Assembly: GCF_000002425.4 (NCBI RefSeq)
Contig: NC_037254.1
Location: forward strand, 11,100,263 to 11,164,262
Direction: 5' to 3'
From: Physcomitrium patens
Lineage: Eukaryota; Streptophyta; Bryopsida; Funariales; Funariaceae
Length of the DNA stretch: 64,000 bases
Positions 23,829 to 37,649 of the stretch are shown in pieces; positions within the stretch are counted from its first letter, which is position 1, and every line of letters starts with the position of its first letter. Position numbers and translations under genes: made by a program. Below the pieces are notes generated by a model. The model had not been told where the DNA came from. It saw nothing but the letters and a program-made list of their open reading frames with translations, and searched no databases.

Positions 23829-26300
23829 CTTCACTCCTCTCAACACCCGCCGTTCAATCCCTCAGAATCCAAAGTCCAGGACTTTTCACCTGTTGAGACG
23901 TATGTTGCCTTATTGAATGCGAAACCAAAATTTTCAATCAACCCTAGAGGACTAGCAATGAAAACCGAGTGTCAAATGAGTGAGGTCTTCATGGACGACC
24001 ATACACCTACTCGAGACTCGCAGTGACTTACTATGCACTGAGGAAGAAGTGATACCTGTACATAGATCTTCTGTATGCTGGGACCAAATCTATGTCATGA
24101 GTCATCACCTGCTACACATGCAAGACGACGCCACAATGAGGAAAATCCATGGAAGATTAACGTGAAGATGTCAGAGATGTACGATTTCGAAGTATCTACA
24201 GAATCTGGCTCTCGAGAGTGTGGGAAGCATCATCTGAAATAGTGGCGTCACGACAAAGCCAGTCGAATTCGTTTCGACTAAGCAAAAACTACACATTCCA
24301 ATACAATAAGAAACGGGGTGATACAAGCGCCTACTGGTAGTACCTACACTCCACGAGCCAAATGCCACATGCAAACTACCTGCTACCCCAAATCACTACC
24401 GAGACACACAGGGCGATGAACCGTAACTACAGGTCGAGCCACAACCGCAGCGACATGGCCCAGTGGAGGTGTTCCTTGAAGAGGGACTCCAAGGACCCAG
24501 AAGAGGACCAAAAGTGCATTTCACAAAATGATCACTGCTACCGAGCTTCACGCAAGGAACCCAATGACTAAGATAAAGACCAACAGATTCCAAACCCGGC
24601 TGGCTATCAAAGCCCACATTCCCAAACGGTTCGCAATCTGCGAAACCAGGTTGTAACTTCCAATACCACAAAGAAGGAAGCTCTTCAAATATGTTCATTT
24701 GCTTGTCTCGGTCCTCAGATTCTTATCCACTACAAGTAGCCACCCACCTGAGTTCGGGAGGTCGCACCAAGAAGTAACTAACCGCCTCACAGTTGGTCGG
24801 TAGTCGTAGATCTAGTGACGAAAGAGACGACGTGAAGCTGAAACTATGAAGTGTCCTAGTGTTGAAATGACGACGACGTAGTAGTAGCCAGCAAAGCCTT
24901 CCTTTTAGCATCCACAACCTAACACAGGAATCACAGAAGTATTGTCCTGTGCCTGTTTATCTACCTCAGACTAGGTTTCGCCCTCGACACCAGCGGTGTC
25001 GCTCCCGCAGTGCAATGCCGACCCAGGGTCATCTTTCTCCAGATGAATGTTGCCTCATACGAGTTGACCCCCAAAAAAACAGCTCCCCTCAGGAAGCTCC
25101 CGAAATATAGTGTCCCTGTCTCCCCATGCGCCAGAGATCAGTTGCAACAGTGCCACCCAACTCCAACCGTCACGCTGCAGTCCACAGCCCCACTAACAAT
25201 CCCTTCCGACGACCAAACTCCCGTTCACCCTCGGATCGAGATACAAACCCACACTGGCTCCTCTCTACCACTCACTCACTATTTCTCTCTCGCTCTCTCC
25301 CCTTCTACTCCAAACCCACATCATCGCCACCCACTATCAAATCACGAAACTCAAGCCCACGATGCCCCATCCCACCTCCCTCCCACTGCATCGCCACTTT
25401 CACAAACCACCACACTCCCCAACATCCCCACACTCCATTATTCACGTTCCTTGCGAAGAGACCTCCAACACCACCCCAATGTGTATGAGTTGACAGTGAT
25501 TTGAATGATAGCAGTTGGACCCCACTCACTCTCTACGCATCCATTGCGACACAAGCAACAACCCACTTTGCGACCGATTGGGCTTAGCGTCGGGACAAGC
25601 GGAAAAGGGAAGACACCCCGACCCAAGTGGGACCTCCCTCCTCCCTCAATGGTGATAGAGGAAAGAGCAAGCAAGCAAGCAAGCTCCAGACGAAAGTAGA
25701 AGAGAGAGAGAGAGAGAGAGAGAGTTGAGAAAACAGCAGGGGTGGAGTGGGTGTGGGGCTGCCAAAGCCAGCCAGAGCAGGGCAGGGCAGCAAGTATCAG
25801 TGATAGAAGTGGGTGAGAGACACACTGAAACACATTGAGAGAGAGAGAGAGTGTCAGTCAGTCAGTCAGGCTGAGAGAAGGGAGAGGACGGGGGAGGGGG
25901 AGTGCAGGCTCAAGAAGAGGCAGCCAAGCCCTCCCTGGCTCCTCTTTTCTCCATCTTCCTCTTTCTTTCTTTCTCTCCCCCTTCTCTTCGTCGTCGTCGT
26001 CTTCTTCATCGCTGTTGCTGATACCTCACCAGCAGCCTGACCAGAGGTAGTAGTAGCAGTAGTAGTAATCCCTTGCTGCCCTGCCCTGCCCTGCCCTTCC
26101 GTTGCCCTTCCCCCTTTCCTTCCCCTTCTCTGGACATACCGACCGGCCGAGCTGGACTGACTGGGTGGGACTGGTCCAGAGAGACAGAGAAAGAAAATGA
26201 GACGACCCCCAACCCCACCCCACTTCGGGAGCGGTAAAAGGGAGTGGGAAGGGAGGTGGGGGTTTATCTGGCGAGTGAGCACTTAATTAACTAATCAATT
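23829..26300 (-). promoter_or_regulatory. 5' UTR and promoter region of the kinase gene
   Basis: This GC-richer stretch upstream of the kinase ATG has no conserved reading frame. It contains a (GA)n run (25700-25724), a second short GA/GTCA-repeat block (25835-25870) and C/G-rich tracts to about 26280. Composition suggests a long leader, possibly with an intron, and a transcription start around 25.5-26.3 kb on the minus strand. GA-repeat elements are known in plant core promoters and bind BPC-type factors; that role here is inferred. Confidence 0.45.
25700..25724. repeat. (GA)n microsatellite
   Basis: About twelve GA units lie in the likely promoter/leader region of the kinase gene. Confidence 0.9.
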
Positions 26301-26373
26301 GATGAATTAATTAATTAGTTAGTTAAAGAATGGGTTGGTTGGTTGGTAACTCTTCTTCTTCTTCCCTTCCCTA

Positions 26374-26397
26374 CCTGCCTGCCTGCCTGCCTGCCTG
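26374..26397. repeat. (CCTG)n microsatellite
   Basis: Six CCTG units lie in the GC-rich region upstream of the kinase gene, next to CTT and CCTT repeats. Confidence 0.85.
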
Positions 26398-28255
26398 GTA
26401 GATTCCCCCACCCTGCCCTGCTTCGTCAGGGTGGTGGTGAAAGGTGAGAGGTGAGGGTAAATTTCTACACGGTGATAGGGTGGAAGAATGAGATCAGATG
26501 GGATCGGATGGATGAATGATGAGAGGATGTATACGTGGTGATTGGGAGCTTTTGCGTGTGTTGTGACTGGATGAATTAATGAATGAATGTTGGGGTGGAT
26601 GGTTGGGTGATGGATGGAAGGTGCTCGCGGGGGGGGGGGTCCGATAGTCGTGTGTGAGTGCGTTCGTGCATGTTTATCAAGTCACATGTCAAATGGGGGT
26701 TCGGGATCTGGGGGACTGAATTTGGGATGATCCCGGATCCCTTTTGAAATATATATTTGTTATTTCTAGAAAATGCAATTACTGGGTTTTCAACGAATTT
26801 GCACAACCCCCCCCCCCCCGTTGTGTCTTTGCTTTTCCTGTGGCGTGCTCTCGTGATTGCTCGTTCCGAATTGTGGGTTGTTGTTGAAGTTATTTTTTGT
26901 CTCGCTGCCTTTTTTCTTCTGTTAAGTTGGTAAAGCCGTTGGTTGCTAGAGAAATAGGGGATGTGAATGGTTTAGTTTTTGTCGTGAATCATAATGGATG
27001 AAGGTAATGGTTGTGGATGAGTCAGAGGTATATGTTGTGAAAAAGAGTTTTAACCTTCCTGAGAAAGCATTTGTTGTTAAATGCTGCCAGCGATTATGTG
27101 TGTTTAACAATAGGTACAATTATTTATTTATCTATTTATTTATATGAATACTTTAGGTTGAGTGTATTAACTATCTAATAAATAAATGCAAATTCTGAAG
27201 GTCACTTCATTCAAAACTGTCATTCAGGTTTCACTCAGTTGTATTGCTAGTTTGTTCAAAAATAAGTATGATTTCCATTCATGTTTAACATTTATTTGTT
27301 AATATTAATTGATTCTAAGCTCGAAAATGTGCACTAATTATATCATTATTCAGTGCGTGTAATTTAAAATGTACTCATATGATGTATAAGTAGTTAAAAT
27401 AATGAATCTTGTTGTTTTTATATTTTGTAGATTTTGACCTACTATTTATTTATTTTCTCATAAAAAACAAATTTTTGAACGTGTTTTTTAAATGCTGGAT
27501 ATTTTTAAATAGATGTTATTATTCTCTTTCTCTATTGTTTCAGTACATTACAGTTTCAAACACTCTAACTTTTCTTACTCATTACTTTAAATGTTTGTTT
27601 TGTTTTTTCATGATACTATGAAAACAAATTTAAATTCTCCTATCTTTCTTAATAAAAATAGTATATGTGTATATTTATATTATAGTTTTCTGTTCCCTAC
27701 ATTATTTATAAATATAGAGAAACAAATCTAACACATAAATATATTTTTAGGAAATTAAATCTTAAAGATTCCATCAAATTTATTGGAAACTACTGTTATC
27801 GTTTTTTAATTAAATAGACTTGAATGGATAAAATTTGTATTATCAGATTTTTGACTATAAATATGAAAATACACATTTTACAACATGACGTCTAATTCCA
27901 GGAATAAATATGATTTTACAGTTATACTATTTTTTCTAGAAATTGATTATCATTTTGCATGTAAATCTGATATTTTAAAACACAGTTTAGAATCCAATTT
28001 GTAACTTCTTTTAACACTTTTTGTTAAATGTTACATACTATTTATTCTAAGTATAAATTTATATGAGTAAAATAAACAGAAAAAATATATATATATATAT
28101 ATATATATATGGATTAAATTGAAAAAGATTAAAAGAACTGATGGACATTTCCATTTAAAACTTAATTTTGGTCAGATCAAGATCATGAAATGTTTATTTA
28201 AAATATTAATAATTAAATATTTCGATATCAATAATAGATAAATTTAGTATCCAAT

Positions 28256-28330
28256 AAATTAATATAAAATATGCTGTATTAAATTAATATAAAATATGCT
28301 GTATTAAATTAATATAAAATATGCTGAATG
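28256..28330. repeat. 25-bp minisatellite, three copies
   Basis: Three head-to-tail 25-bp units begin at 28256, 28281 and 28306. The first two are identical. The third matches to its last few bases, where GTATT becomes GAATG. Confidence 0.9.
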
Positions 28331-29153
28331 TAAAATAAAAGAATGTAAAATATAATTATATTTTGTTCAAATTGAGAATTGTTGGTGAAATTCTAATACA
28401 GTTTTTTCTTTTTTTGAGTATAAGTAAATGCGTGTTAGAATTAATTTTGTGATATTGAACTCATTATTTATTCAAATCAAAGAATATAAAGTTTAAAATT
28501 TAATTGCTAAAGTTGATTCTTTTAGTAGACTTTGTTTAAACAGCATATAATCAACATCACATATATTTGAAACCTCAAAAGAGTGAAGATGTTAAATTTG
28601 ACTTCTAAAACTATTTTGTTATAAGAATATCAAAAATATTTAATTTCAAATAATAAGACATATTTTTAAAAATCTTAATGAAAAAATACTTAAATTACAT
28701 AATCCAAAAACAAAATTAAAATATCAATTTCAAAGCATTGTAAAGCTTAACATTGCAACACAACATAATCACATATTGCAAATAATAGATTAACCACCAT
28801 ATTATATATATATATATATATATCTGTTTTCAAATACATGCAATAATCTAATGAATCTTATAATTACTTGAACGCTGATTCAATGATGTATGCATATATA
28901 TATATATATATATATACTTATAATATATTAAAAAAATCAATCATTTTGAATTTTCTATAAATAAATATAAGTACATTTTGATTTTATTACATACATATGT
29001 ATACATACACAAATAAGACAAAATTCTAAAATACTAAACCTATTTAAAGTTAAACGCATTTATTACTTTTAAAATCAAAACTAAAAAAATTCGTTCATTT
29101 AGTTAAAACATTTTAAAATACATCTCGTAACATCATTATTATTAATTATTATG

Positions 29154-29156
<3 letters not shown>

Positions 29157-29207
<51 letters not shown>
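29157..29207. repeat. Long (TA)n microsatellite
   Basis: About 25 uninterrupted TA units, one of the longest such runs in the window. Confidence 0.95.
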
Positions 29208-29210
<3 letters not shown>

Positions 29211-29806
29211 TCAAATACTTGAATTAAGCTTAATTCTGATTTGCTTTGGTACATTTTTCGGATTGGATATTAATAAACGAACCAACTAATTATGTGATGG
29301 TAATAAAAATTATTCAAATTAGTTTTAAAACTTATAAATTACAAATAAATAACATATTTTATTTAAAATTATTAATAGATATTTTGATAAAATTGATATA
29401 GTTTCTACGATTTATGAATATATATAATTAAAATTCTTTGATAAAAATAGTTTTAAAAATATGAAAAAAATATATGACTTTTTTAATATCCATTATAAAT
29501 CATATTTATTTATTTTTGTTAATATAAATGCTTAAATATTAAATACTTATTAAATTTTAATTTTTCAACTAGAACATAGAGAATTTTATTTTTGAAATAC
29601 TTAATAATACTAAAACCATTATTTTTATTTTTTATAAATGAATGATATGTTTTGCACAATCTTGACTATTTATCTTAAGATAAAAATAAGTAATTATTTT
29701 ACTAACAAAATGTTGTTTAAATTAGGCCTCTAATATAAAATAATAACTTTGTTTAATCATCTATAAAATTTAAAAATAGTTTTTGAATCAATTTGAAACT
29801 AAAAAC

Positions 29807-29837
<31 letters not shown>

Positions 29838-29915
29838 AGTGTTTGTTTTTAAACTTTATTTATTTTTTTCCATTTTTTAAATTTAAATTATTTGATGATA
29901 CCATCTTAAAAAAAT

Positions 29916-29946
<31 letters not shown>

Positions 29947-30809
29947 TTTGATATATATAAATGAATAATTATTTATAATTTTTTCATATAATTAAAATTC
30001 ATATTCCGTATTTTATATTATTTCCAACAACCAAATATTTTATTTTGATGTTTTATATGTGAAGGATTTATTTTTTATTAAATAAATATGTTATATATTA
30101 ATATATTTATTATTATTTTAAAAAAAAAATATTTTTAATAACTTTTTATTACTTTTACATACAACAAATATAATTGGTTTGACATTAACTTTGTATATGC
30201 ATAATGCATAAAGAAACATTAACAATAAAAAAATTGTATGATTATTTTAATACATTTAAATTAGAATATATATTTATTATATTTTCATTTTACTATATTA
30301 AGATGTTTGCATTAAAATATACAGTTTATTTTGAAACTTTATTATAATAATAATATAGTCTTTTATCTTAATTATAAATCTTTTAATAAGTATATAAAAA
30401 TATCCTAATATATATATATATATTATTTTTTCATATGAATATCTTAATTTACCTTGAAAGTAACATTAAAACAATAGTACTCTACATGCTCATTAATTGG
30501 ATATTAATTGTTTGACATTTTATTTTATTTTATTTAACATATCATCACCACAAGACAACTTAAAGAAAACAATGTCATGTGTCTTTTAAAAAATGGACAG
30601 TATAGAATAGTGCTGAAGTGTATAAGATGTGGCTCTTGGTATCAATCTTTGATGTTGTGTCTCTATGTGCCTTTTGTTTATTTATAGGGACTCTTAATTG
30701 AGTCAATAATTAGCCAATGTTTTTGGATGAACTCGTAGATGGATGGGCACATAAAGAGATATAAGGCCATTTGAATGGATGCACTTATACAAACTATATG
30801 TAAGATTTT

Positions 30810-30868
30810 TTTTTAGATTTTTTAGATTTTTTAGATTTTTTAGATTTTTTTTTTTTTTTTTTTTTTTG
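30810..30868. repeat. TTTTTTAGA tandem and poly(T)
   Basis: Four or more units of a TTTTTTAGA-type repeat run into a poly(T) tract of about 20. Confidence 0.85.
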
Positions 30869-31049
30869 AATATGAAGAAAAGTGACTAAAGGACAAATTC
30901 ATATAAGAAAGGAAGACATTAGATTTGAAACAAGACTAGAGACAAAACCAATAACAAATTAACACTCAAATTGTTCCAAAAATATTTTTGGCAAGATTGA
31001 GGTGTCTCTAGTTTATACTATTGCATCTATATTCTATAGAATGTTTTGT

Positions 31050-31054
31050 AAAAT

Positions 31055-31104
<50 letters not shown>
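31050..31104. repeat. Compound (TA)n(GA)n microsatellite
   Basis: A TA run passes directly into a GA run with one AAG interruption. Confidence 0.9.
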
Positions 31105-33359
31105 TAACTAGATTAAGAAAATTAATAATATAAAACTTTCTACTTCCATAGTATTTTCTTCTTCCATATAATTAAAAATATCCAAATCCTAAATACTATG
31201 GAATTAAAATTTTATAGCTCTACATGTATTTATGAAATGTTTTCAAATTATTGAATCATACATCATTAATATTTAGGGATCTAATATTATTGTGGTAGCT
31301 TTTTTTAAAAAAATATTATTATGATTTAATACTGTTTCTCTAAAAATCACATGATATTATGTCATTATATATATATATATATATATATATGAGTGTGTGT
31401 CTGAAATACCATGTTAAAATAAAAAAGAAAGTCAATGCAAGTTTACCAAATTGAATAAAGCCAATAGGAAGTGTCAAAGCTTGATATTGGATGTGCAAGT
31501 CACCTACTTGAGAATGACTTTAACAAAATCAAGCATCTATGATGCCCTTTTGTCAGAATAAGTGAATGAATGCTTAATGGAACTCAATACAAGCTGGTTG
31601 CCGTGTGTCCCATAGGCTACCAAGCAATGACTTCCAAAGCAGTATATACATATATATATGTAAAAATATTTGGGTCACATTTTCCAACCCCTAGCTTTCA
31701 TCATCCTCCCTTGGGTGTTGTAGTGTACAATTATGATCTAAATACTTTTCCTTGTGGCATTTAATAAGAAACAATCAACTAGCCATCAATCAAGCCTTTG
31801 ATGCCCCCTTAACGAACAAACAAACAAACAAACAATGCAATATGAACATCCATTTGAGAGCAAATTAGAGTAAAAAAGCCAAGCACCTTGTCTCATCCAT
31901 GAGCCAAATCAGTGCACCTTTTTTGTGGTGGAACAAAATGAGAAATTTTCATTCCATACCCACAATGATTAAATATCAGTGAGAACAACCCATCCATCGT
32001 TGGGTCAGTTATACAACCCCAAACCTTTGTTTTTTTATTAGGCACGGGGCAGGCACACATACACACATGCTCACATATTCATTGAATTCCATGTCATCAA
32101 AACTAAAGTTGGCATAATGTGAAAGGCACACATCATGAGCCACCAAAAGCTCTATTCCATCGGTTTGGAACTCATCCAAACCACAGGTATAGGGCTTCCA
32201 AGAAGTGGACCCCAGAAATTAAGAGAGCTTGTGGCCACTCCCACACACCCAGTACAATGTTTGCCTATGCACTGAATAAATAGGGTTTGTCCCTGAGCCA
32301 TAACCACTTTGAAAGAATCTCCATGCTTTCCCCTATTTATAGATTTCAACTTGTGAAATCATTCAGACCCAATGGGGAAATCAGATGCTGTATGTTGGGC
32401 TGTGTGAACCACGGCCCATGGGTGGAGCTGTGCTTTTGAGAGACTGAGTAACTAACTATGTAAGCAACAATTGGAGCTTCCTCTTCACTCCAATGCTTTA
32501 TCCTACAATAGTTGTATGTAACTTTTTGCAATCAGGGTAGGATTCAACTGTTCAAAATACTTGTTCAATGACATGTCTCCATAATCTTCACCTTCACACT
32601 TTCACTCCACTTTCAGAATTGTTTTGTTCAAAACCTTCAGATATATATATATAAAGTGTGAGGACAGAGATGGTGGGTGGGCAGGTAGGCAGGCAAGCAG
32701 GCTGTGAAGACTGACAAATGGGCATGATATAGAGGGAGGGGCAGAAGGCTGAGATGGCGACCACCAATGAAGCCCACCACAAAATATGGCTACAAGCCAG
32801 TGTGATGCTCCTTCCTCTGTTGACAGTTACAAGTGAGACTAATGTTTTGTTTGTTACCATGTTATGGTTGCTGATGATGTTATTGCTTTTGCAGATGCAG
32901 GTCCAGTGCTCCATCCTCCCCTGTTCATGTCATATAATGTAGTTAACATGAAACTCTTTGTATGATGGTAAACATAAGTTTATGCAAGTGAATGTCACAA
33001 AATAGTAACTCAATTTAAAAAATCACAAAAAAAACTATGTCCATCTTTACTCAATGAGACTACATATACTTACATACACACACATTTCAAATCAAGACTG
33101 ATAAAGTGAAAGGAATATCTCTACGTACACAGAATTGTATTCCATAAGTAATTTGAAATAACTTGTCTAACAACACAAAAGAGCAGGTGTGAATTTTTTC
33201 TTCATTTTCTTGTTTTTTGTTTTGTTTTTTTTGTTATTTTGTATTGATTTTTATAATAGAAATTTGGCACCCCAAGTCAGGTGAGTCTTTCAAAATGTAT
33301 CCACCGATTCCAAAAACCCCCCACACAAATACTTATCGAGCTATTTAAATTCTTCAGGT

Positions 33360-33680
33360 TAAAGCAATGAGTTACAGAGTTCATCAGAGTTGGCTTAAAC
33401 TGGGGAGAGAATCCACGTGGACTAGCAAAGGCGAAGTGAACCCAGAGGGAACGGGGAACTCAGAGAAAGGGAACGGGCTCACGTGGAGTTCCCAGACGGA
33501 GACAGCCCCCAACAGTCCGTCACTAGTTGGCCGAGTCGTTAGTCCGGTCTCTACCCGTTCCCGACTGCCAGGTGGCATGCCACCTCATCATTTGGAGTAC
33601 ACGTCAGTCCATGGCATGGGCTGCCCTACACACGATGCGGCAGTCAAGCCAAGGCTCCCGTCTGACCGTTAATAAGGGAA
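33360..33680. other. GC-rich island with two CACGTG-type boxes
   Basis: The GC content is clearly above the flanks. Two ACGTGG cores occur in similar settings (CCACGTGGAC at about 33410-33420 and TCACGTGGAG at about 33479-33488), as in G-box/ABRE-type plant promoters. A 101-codon frame is open on the plus strand (33367-33672), but its composition (Ser/Gly/Pro/Thr-rich) and an equally long antisense frame argue that it is not protein. It may be a promoter or a non-coding RNA locus. Confidence 0.35.
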
Positions 33681-34251
33681 AAAATAAAAAGAACAACTTT
33701 AGAAGTAAAAAAATAGTAAAAACAAAAACACACACATATTGGCATTGCAAGGTCCATCCGTTTCGGAGTGAGCTGCCCATGGGCACCTCCCCGACTCCCC
33801 CCCCACTTACTTTTTAAAACTGTTTAACTTTTTAAACTTCCTCCCCCCCCCCCCCACCTCGCTCAAAGGCTTTCTCGTGCCCCAGAGTAGATTTTGTTCT
33901 TTATTTATTAATAAAGTGGAATTAATGTCGGGATGATTCTGGAACGTTACGTAGTAGGGATTATGTCGAAAGTTACTTTTTCGCCTTTGAGTTTTATTCC
34001 GGGGCCTGTAGTTAGTTGGCCTTGAGGGGTGTGTACATTAAATGAATTATATGGGGATGTGGGCGGATAAGAAAAAAGTAAAAAATTAAAAAAAACGAAA
34101 GTCAACTCAAAAGGTGGTGGAAGTGCACTTCGAGTTGTATTATGTGATGGCCACGTAGGCTTCCTTGACCCTTCAAAAAAGGTGATATAACGGTAATATT
34201 TTTATGACGAACGGTAATTTTATTTCTGGAAGGAGTATTTACTCGTTCAAC

Positions 34252-34268
34252 TCTTTATAAAAGGTGTG
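34252..34268 (+). promoter_or_regulatory. TATA-box-like sequence
   Basis: TTTATAAAAGG is a good match to the plant TATA consensus and lies about 600 bp downstream of the G-box-containing island. No recognisable coding exon follows within several hundred bases, so any transcript would be non-coding or very short. Confidence 0.3.
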
Positions 34269-34299
34269 GAATCGATTTAATTGGAACAAACATGAAAAA

Positions 34300-36380
34300 T
34301 TCACATAATGATGAGTTGGTCACCACTTTTTTCAGCCTTTGAAAAACAAAACAAAAAATGCATGTACATTTTTTTCTTACAACTTCAAAAGGTGACAATT
34401 GTAAGGATTACAGCTGCTTTTTTTTCTGTCTTTTTTTTCTTCTTTTTCTGTTCTTATTTATTCCCCCTTTTGTTTCTTTCCCAAACGGTAAAAAAAAACC
34501 ATAAGGTTATCCTACAAGTGGCAATCATTTACAAGGCCTATCATCTGAAAAGTAAATTAATAATTAAAACAGAGGAAAATGCCTTCGATTTTATGTTTTA
34601 TTTTTCTTGTATTCATGAAAGGAAGTTCCATTCTTTACATCACAAGGTTTGTCTGAAACAAGGAGTTGAGATAACTTTTTCTTTTAAAAGTTGACTCCAC
34701 ACCCACTTCCTTTTTTTTTTCTTATCTTTCTTTCTGACACAAGCAGGGTATTCCACATCCATTTGAGTGGGGCAATCCTACTTAACCCAATGTATGGTAT
34801 ATATCTTTAAAAATCTGTGATATTTTGAACATGTTCATGTTATTTTTAATATATATATATATATACATTCATTAAATGGTCTGTGGACACTGCAAAAAGC
34901 TTCGCACAAACTGCCTTGGGCAGGGCCACAATGGAATCAATCTCCACATGAATTTTGTAATGGTACAACTGCTTTTATTTAATAAAAAAATGCACATGGG
35001 CAAGGGTTGCCAATCATACATGAAAATGCAGGGCCACCCTATGACAAGGGTTTGCCATCCTGAAAAAGTTGGTCAGAGTTTGTTGACCAAGAGAAGAAAT
35101 GAAATAAAACAAAACAAAACAAAAAAAACACCCTTGAACTTTGGTGCATTTCAACTTCTTCAATTTTGAATGATTTTGGTGTGTGTCCACTACAACTACT
35201 CTTATCCTCATTAAATCCCATCTGGTGACCATTAACATGGTGTTGGGTATTTTTTGTGGGTTTTTATTTTATTTTATATTTATTAAAATTTTATGAACAA
35301 CATAATAGAATGAAACAAGAAACAATTGTAGATAAATAGATCAAACCTCTATAATATACATATATAACAGGTGAGTATTATGACAATGTGTTTGAGCCCT
35401 TGAAAATACTTTTAGATGTGGAGAAATGAGGTTCCCTTTGCTTCATTGTGTGTATGGAGTGGCCTTGGATATAGCAAAGTAATGATATGAACTTTTGTAG
35501 GTACAAGCTTTCCATGCAATACTGGAATTGATTTTGACTGACTCACATGTGTATTAATCCCAGTAAGTTTGTGAAAGAAGTTGCTAATCCAGCACAATTG
35601 TTCTTAGAATTGAAAGAACAGTAGTAAGCATTGTATTATGAATACAAGTATTTGTGGTTGTAAAATTATAACTGGTTTGTTGCAAAAAATAATGGAATAA
35701 AAATAATCAAGTTATGAAGCAATTCAATGGCCTCATTTTTAGGATTCAATTGAAAATCCTTTTTTTTTTCAATGTGAGATTTCTAATTGGTCATGTAAAT
35801 TTGTGTTCCAACACATAAATTGGGGCTTTAGACTTGGTGTGATTTGTTTTAACAACTTGATGTCTGGATGGTTTTGTGAACTGTACAACCCTGATTAAAA
35901 TCTTAAAAACAAACTTGGTTTCTTCCTAGTAAACAAACAACTAAATCCAAAACCTTAACAGAGGAAAATATTAAATAAATAAATACTACGGTGAAGCTAA
36001 CAGAATCAGACCAAATTGTAATTTAGATTATGCATATGCCCAGTCTGAATTGGAAAACTATCAAATAATTTCTTATATAAAAAGCAGAATGTGTATTTTG
36101 TCTAGTTGTTAAATTAACTTGTCAACACAATTTCCATTTTGAAAAGGGGAGAAGAAGAAGAAGAAGAAGAAGAAGAAGAAGCAGAAGAAATAAAAGAAAA
36201 TGACATAGGATTTTTAAAACAAGGCATTGTAAAGTTTAAATCCAAATAATACAAGTTTATAATTTGGAATAGTTTAACACACATATGAAATATAGGAAAA
36301 TGAGCTATAAGCGATAAGTTACAATCAAAGGAGAAAACTTGTTATTTCTTCTATTACTTTGTTTGTGCTCACAATTTCAT
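34300..36380. other. Intergenic region
   Basis: No gene is recognised. A (GAA)n run occurs at 36150-36189. The open frame at 34308-34694 is Phe/Lys-rich, follows T- and A-runs, and shows no domain. Confidence 0.5.
36150..36189. repeat. (GAA)n microsatellite
   Basis: About ten GAA units are followed by one GCA interruption and two more units. Confidence 0.9.
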
Positions 36381-36399
36381 TATAAAATTTCCATGATTG

Positions 36400-36870
36400 G
36401 AAAAACCAACACCTCGGATACGCGTTTACGGTGTGCACGGTGGAGGTGATTTGCACCGCACCGCCCCTGAAAGCACGGTGAGAGAGGATTCGAAACATTC
36501 GCAGCGAAGAACGCCAACTCAGGATCCGTGCGCCTCAAAATTAGAGCACAGTGTGCACTCATGGATGAATTAGTATTCATCCAATAAACGGATGTCGGTG
36601 GCCGGAATAATGCCGGCGCAGGGTGTGGGGTGGGGATGGCATCTTCGGGACAGAGAGATTCCATTTAACGGTCCCCCCTGTATCCCCCCTCTAGATTCCA
36701 CCGCCCCCATCCCATCCCTGGCTGTGCGTTTAGCAGCCATCCAGCTCCAGGATTAGGGCTGGACGGCGGTTCCTTAATCCCGCGCGCACCTATTCCCGTG
36801 CCATGCGAATCCAGTCGGTCGGGACGCGGTATTAGAGTGGCCTCAAGCACCGCGCCTCCCCTACGGCCAC
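36400..36870. other. GC-rich island without recognised gene
   Basis: About 470 bp of clearly higher GC, rich in CG dinucleotides, lies between AT-rich flanks. Minus-strand frames at 36380-36664 and 36665-36850 are open but do not resemble any family. It shares the 13-mer GCACCTATTCCCG (36786-36798), in inverted orientation, with the next island at 37783-37795. Confidence 0.35.
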
Positions 36871-36899
36871 TGCCAACGTGGGCTAACTATTCAAGGCCT

Positions 36900-37640
36900 A
36901 TTTGACTTCTGCTCTTGTTGTTGTTGTTGTTGTTTTTTTGTTTTGTTTTTTCCATAAAACTTTTGAGTGCTTGTCGTTGTGTGTTCACATGGTGGTTTTT
37001 TTATTTTATTATTATTTTATATAATTCCTGTCGGTGGGAAATAGAATGGCTCCGCTCTCAATCGACAAATGATTTATTAAAAATCTTCTTGTGTTTGCTA
37101 CGCGAGTATTTCACACCTTGGACAGTGCGTGTAGAATCAAAACTTAAAAATACAATATTAGTATTATATCTGATATTTATGTCTTTTGACGTTGAAAGTT
37201 GAATTTCATTAAGATTTGATTTGTTTATAACAAACTGGACGTAATACACACAGGGATTTCATTGCTCACAAGTTTGAGTATCTTCCCAAGAGTTTTTTTT
37301 TTTTTGTTTTTTTTTGTTTTTTTTTCGTCGGAAAAAATTGAACTCCTGCACCAAAAACCCACGAGTTGCTGTGCATACATCCTACGGTAATCAAAAAATA
37401 TTCCAGGAGTAAAATACAACATGATTGCCCTATAAACTGTTGAATACCAAACTATATAACCTACCAAGCTTATTAAATGTTCCTGGGATGTAAATTTCAG
37501 CAAAATTCATGCTTTCGTACCATGCACAAACATGTCACAAATAATTGAACTTTCAGCATTAAAATATCCGTATAAAGGAGTTTTAAAACGCAAGTTTAGA
37601 GAATGGGAATTTTATATCAAATCATAATTGACATATTTTG
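36900..37640. other. Intergenic spacer
   Basis: Contains a (TTG)n run near 36913-36931 and T-runs near 37289-37325. Open frames at 36915-37202 and 37225-37503 are low-complexity or unsupported. Confidence 0.45.
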
Positions 37641-37649
37641 AAACATGAA

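Larger units (their letters stand above)
26530..33300. other. AT-rich intergenic region
   Basis: No gene is recognised. It contains poly(G) at 26628-26639, poly(C) at 26806-26819, many (TA)n runs (28085-28111, 28802-28824, 28895-28917, 29157-29207, 29811-29837, 31050-31071), a 25-bp tandem repeat at 28256-28330, a TTTTTTAGA tandem at about 30810-30850 and a (TA)n(GA)n compound near 31055-31104. The part at 32100-32940 is less AT-rich and has short open frames on both strands, none with family features. Confidence 0.5.

Noticed and set aside
25010-25504. Plus-strand open frame of 164 codons upstream of the kinase gene
   Set aside because: It is Pro/Thr/His-rich owing to C-rich DNA, has a competing frame of similar length, and lies antisense to the probable kinase leader.
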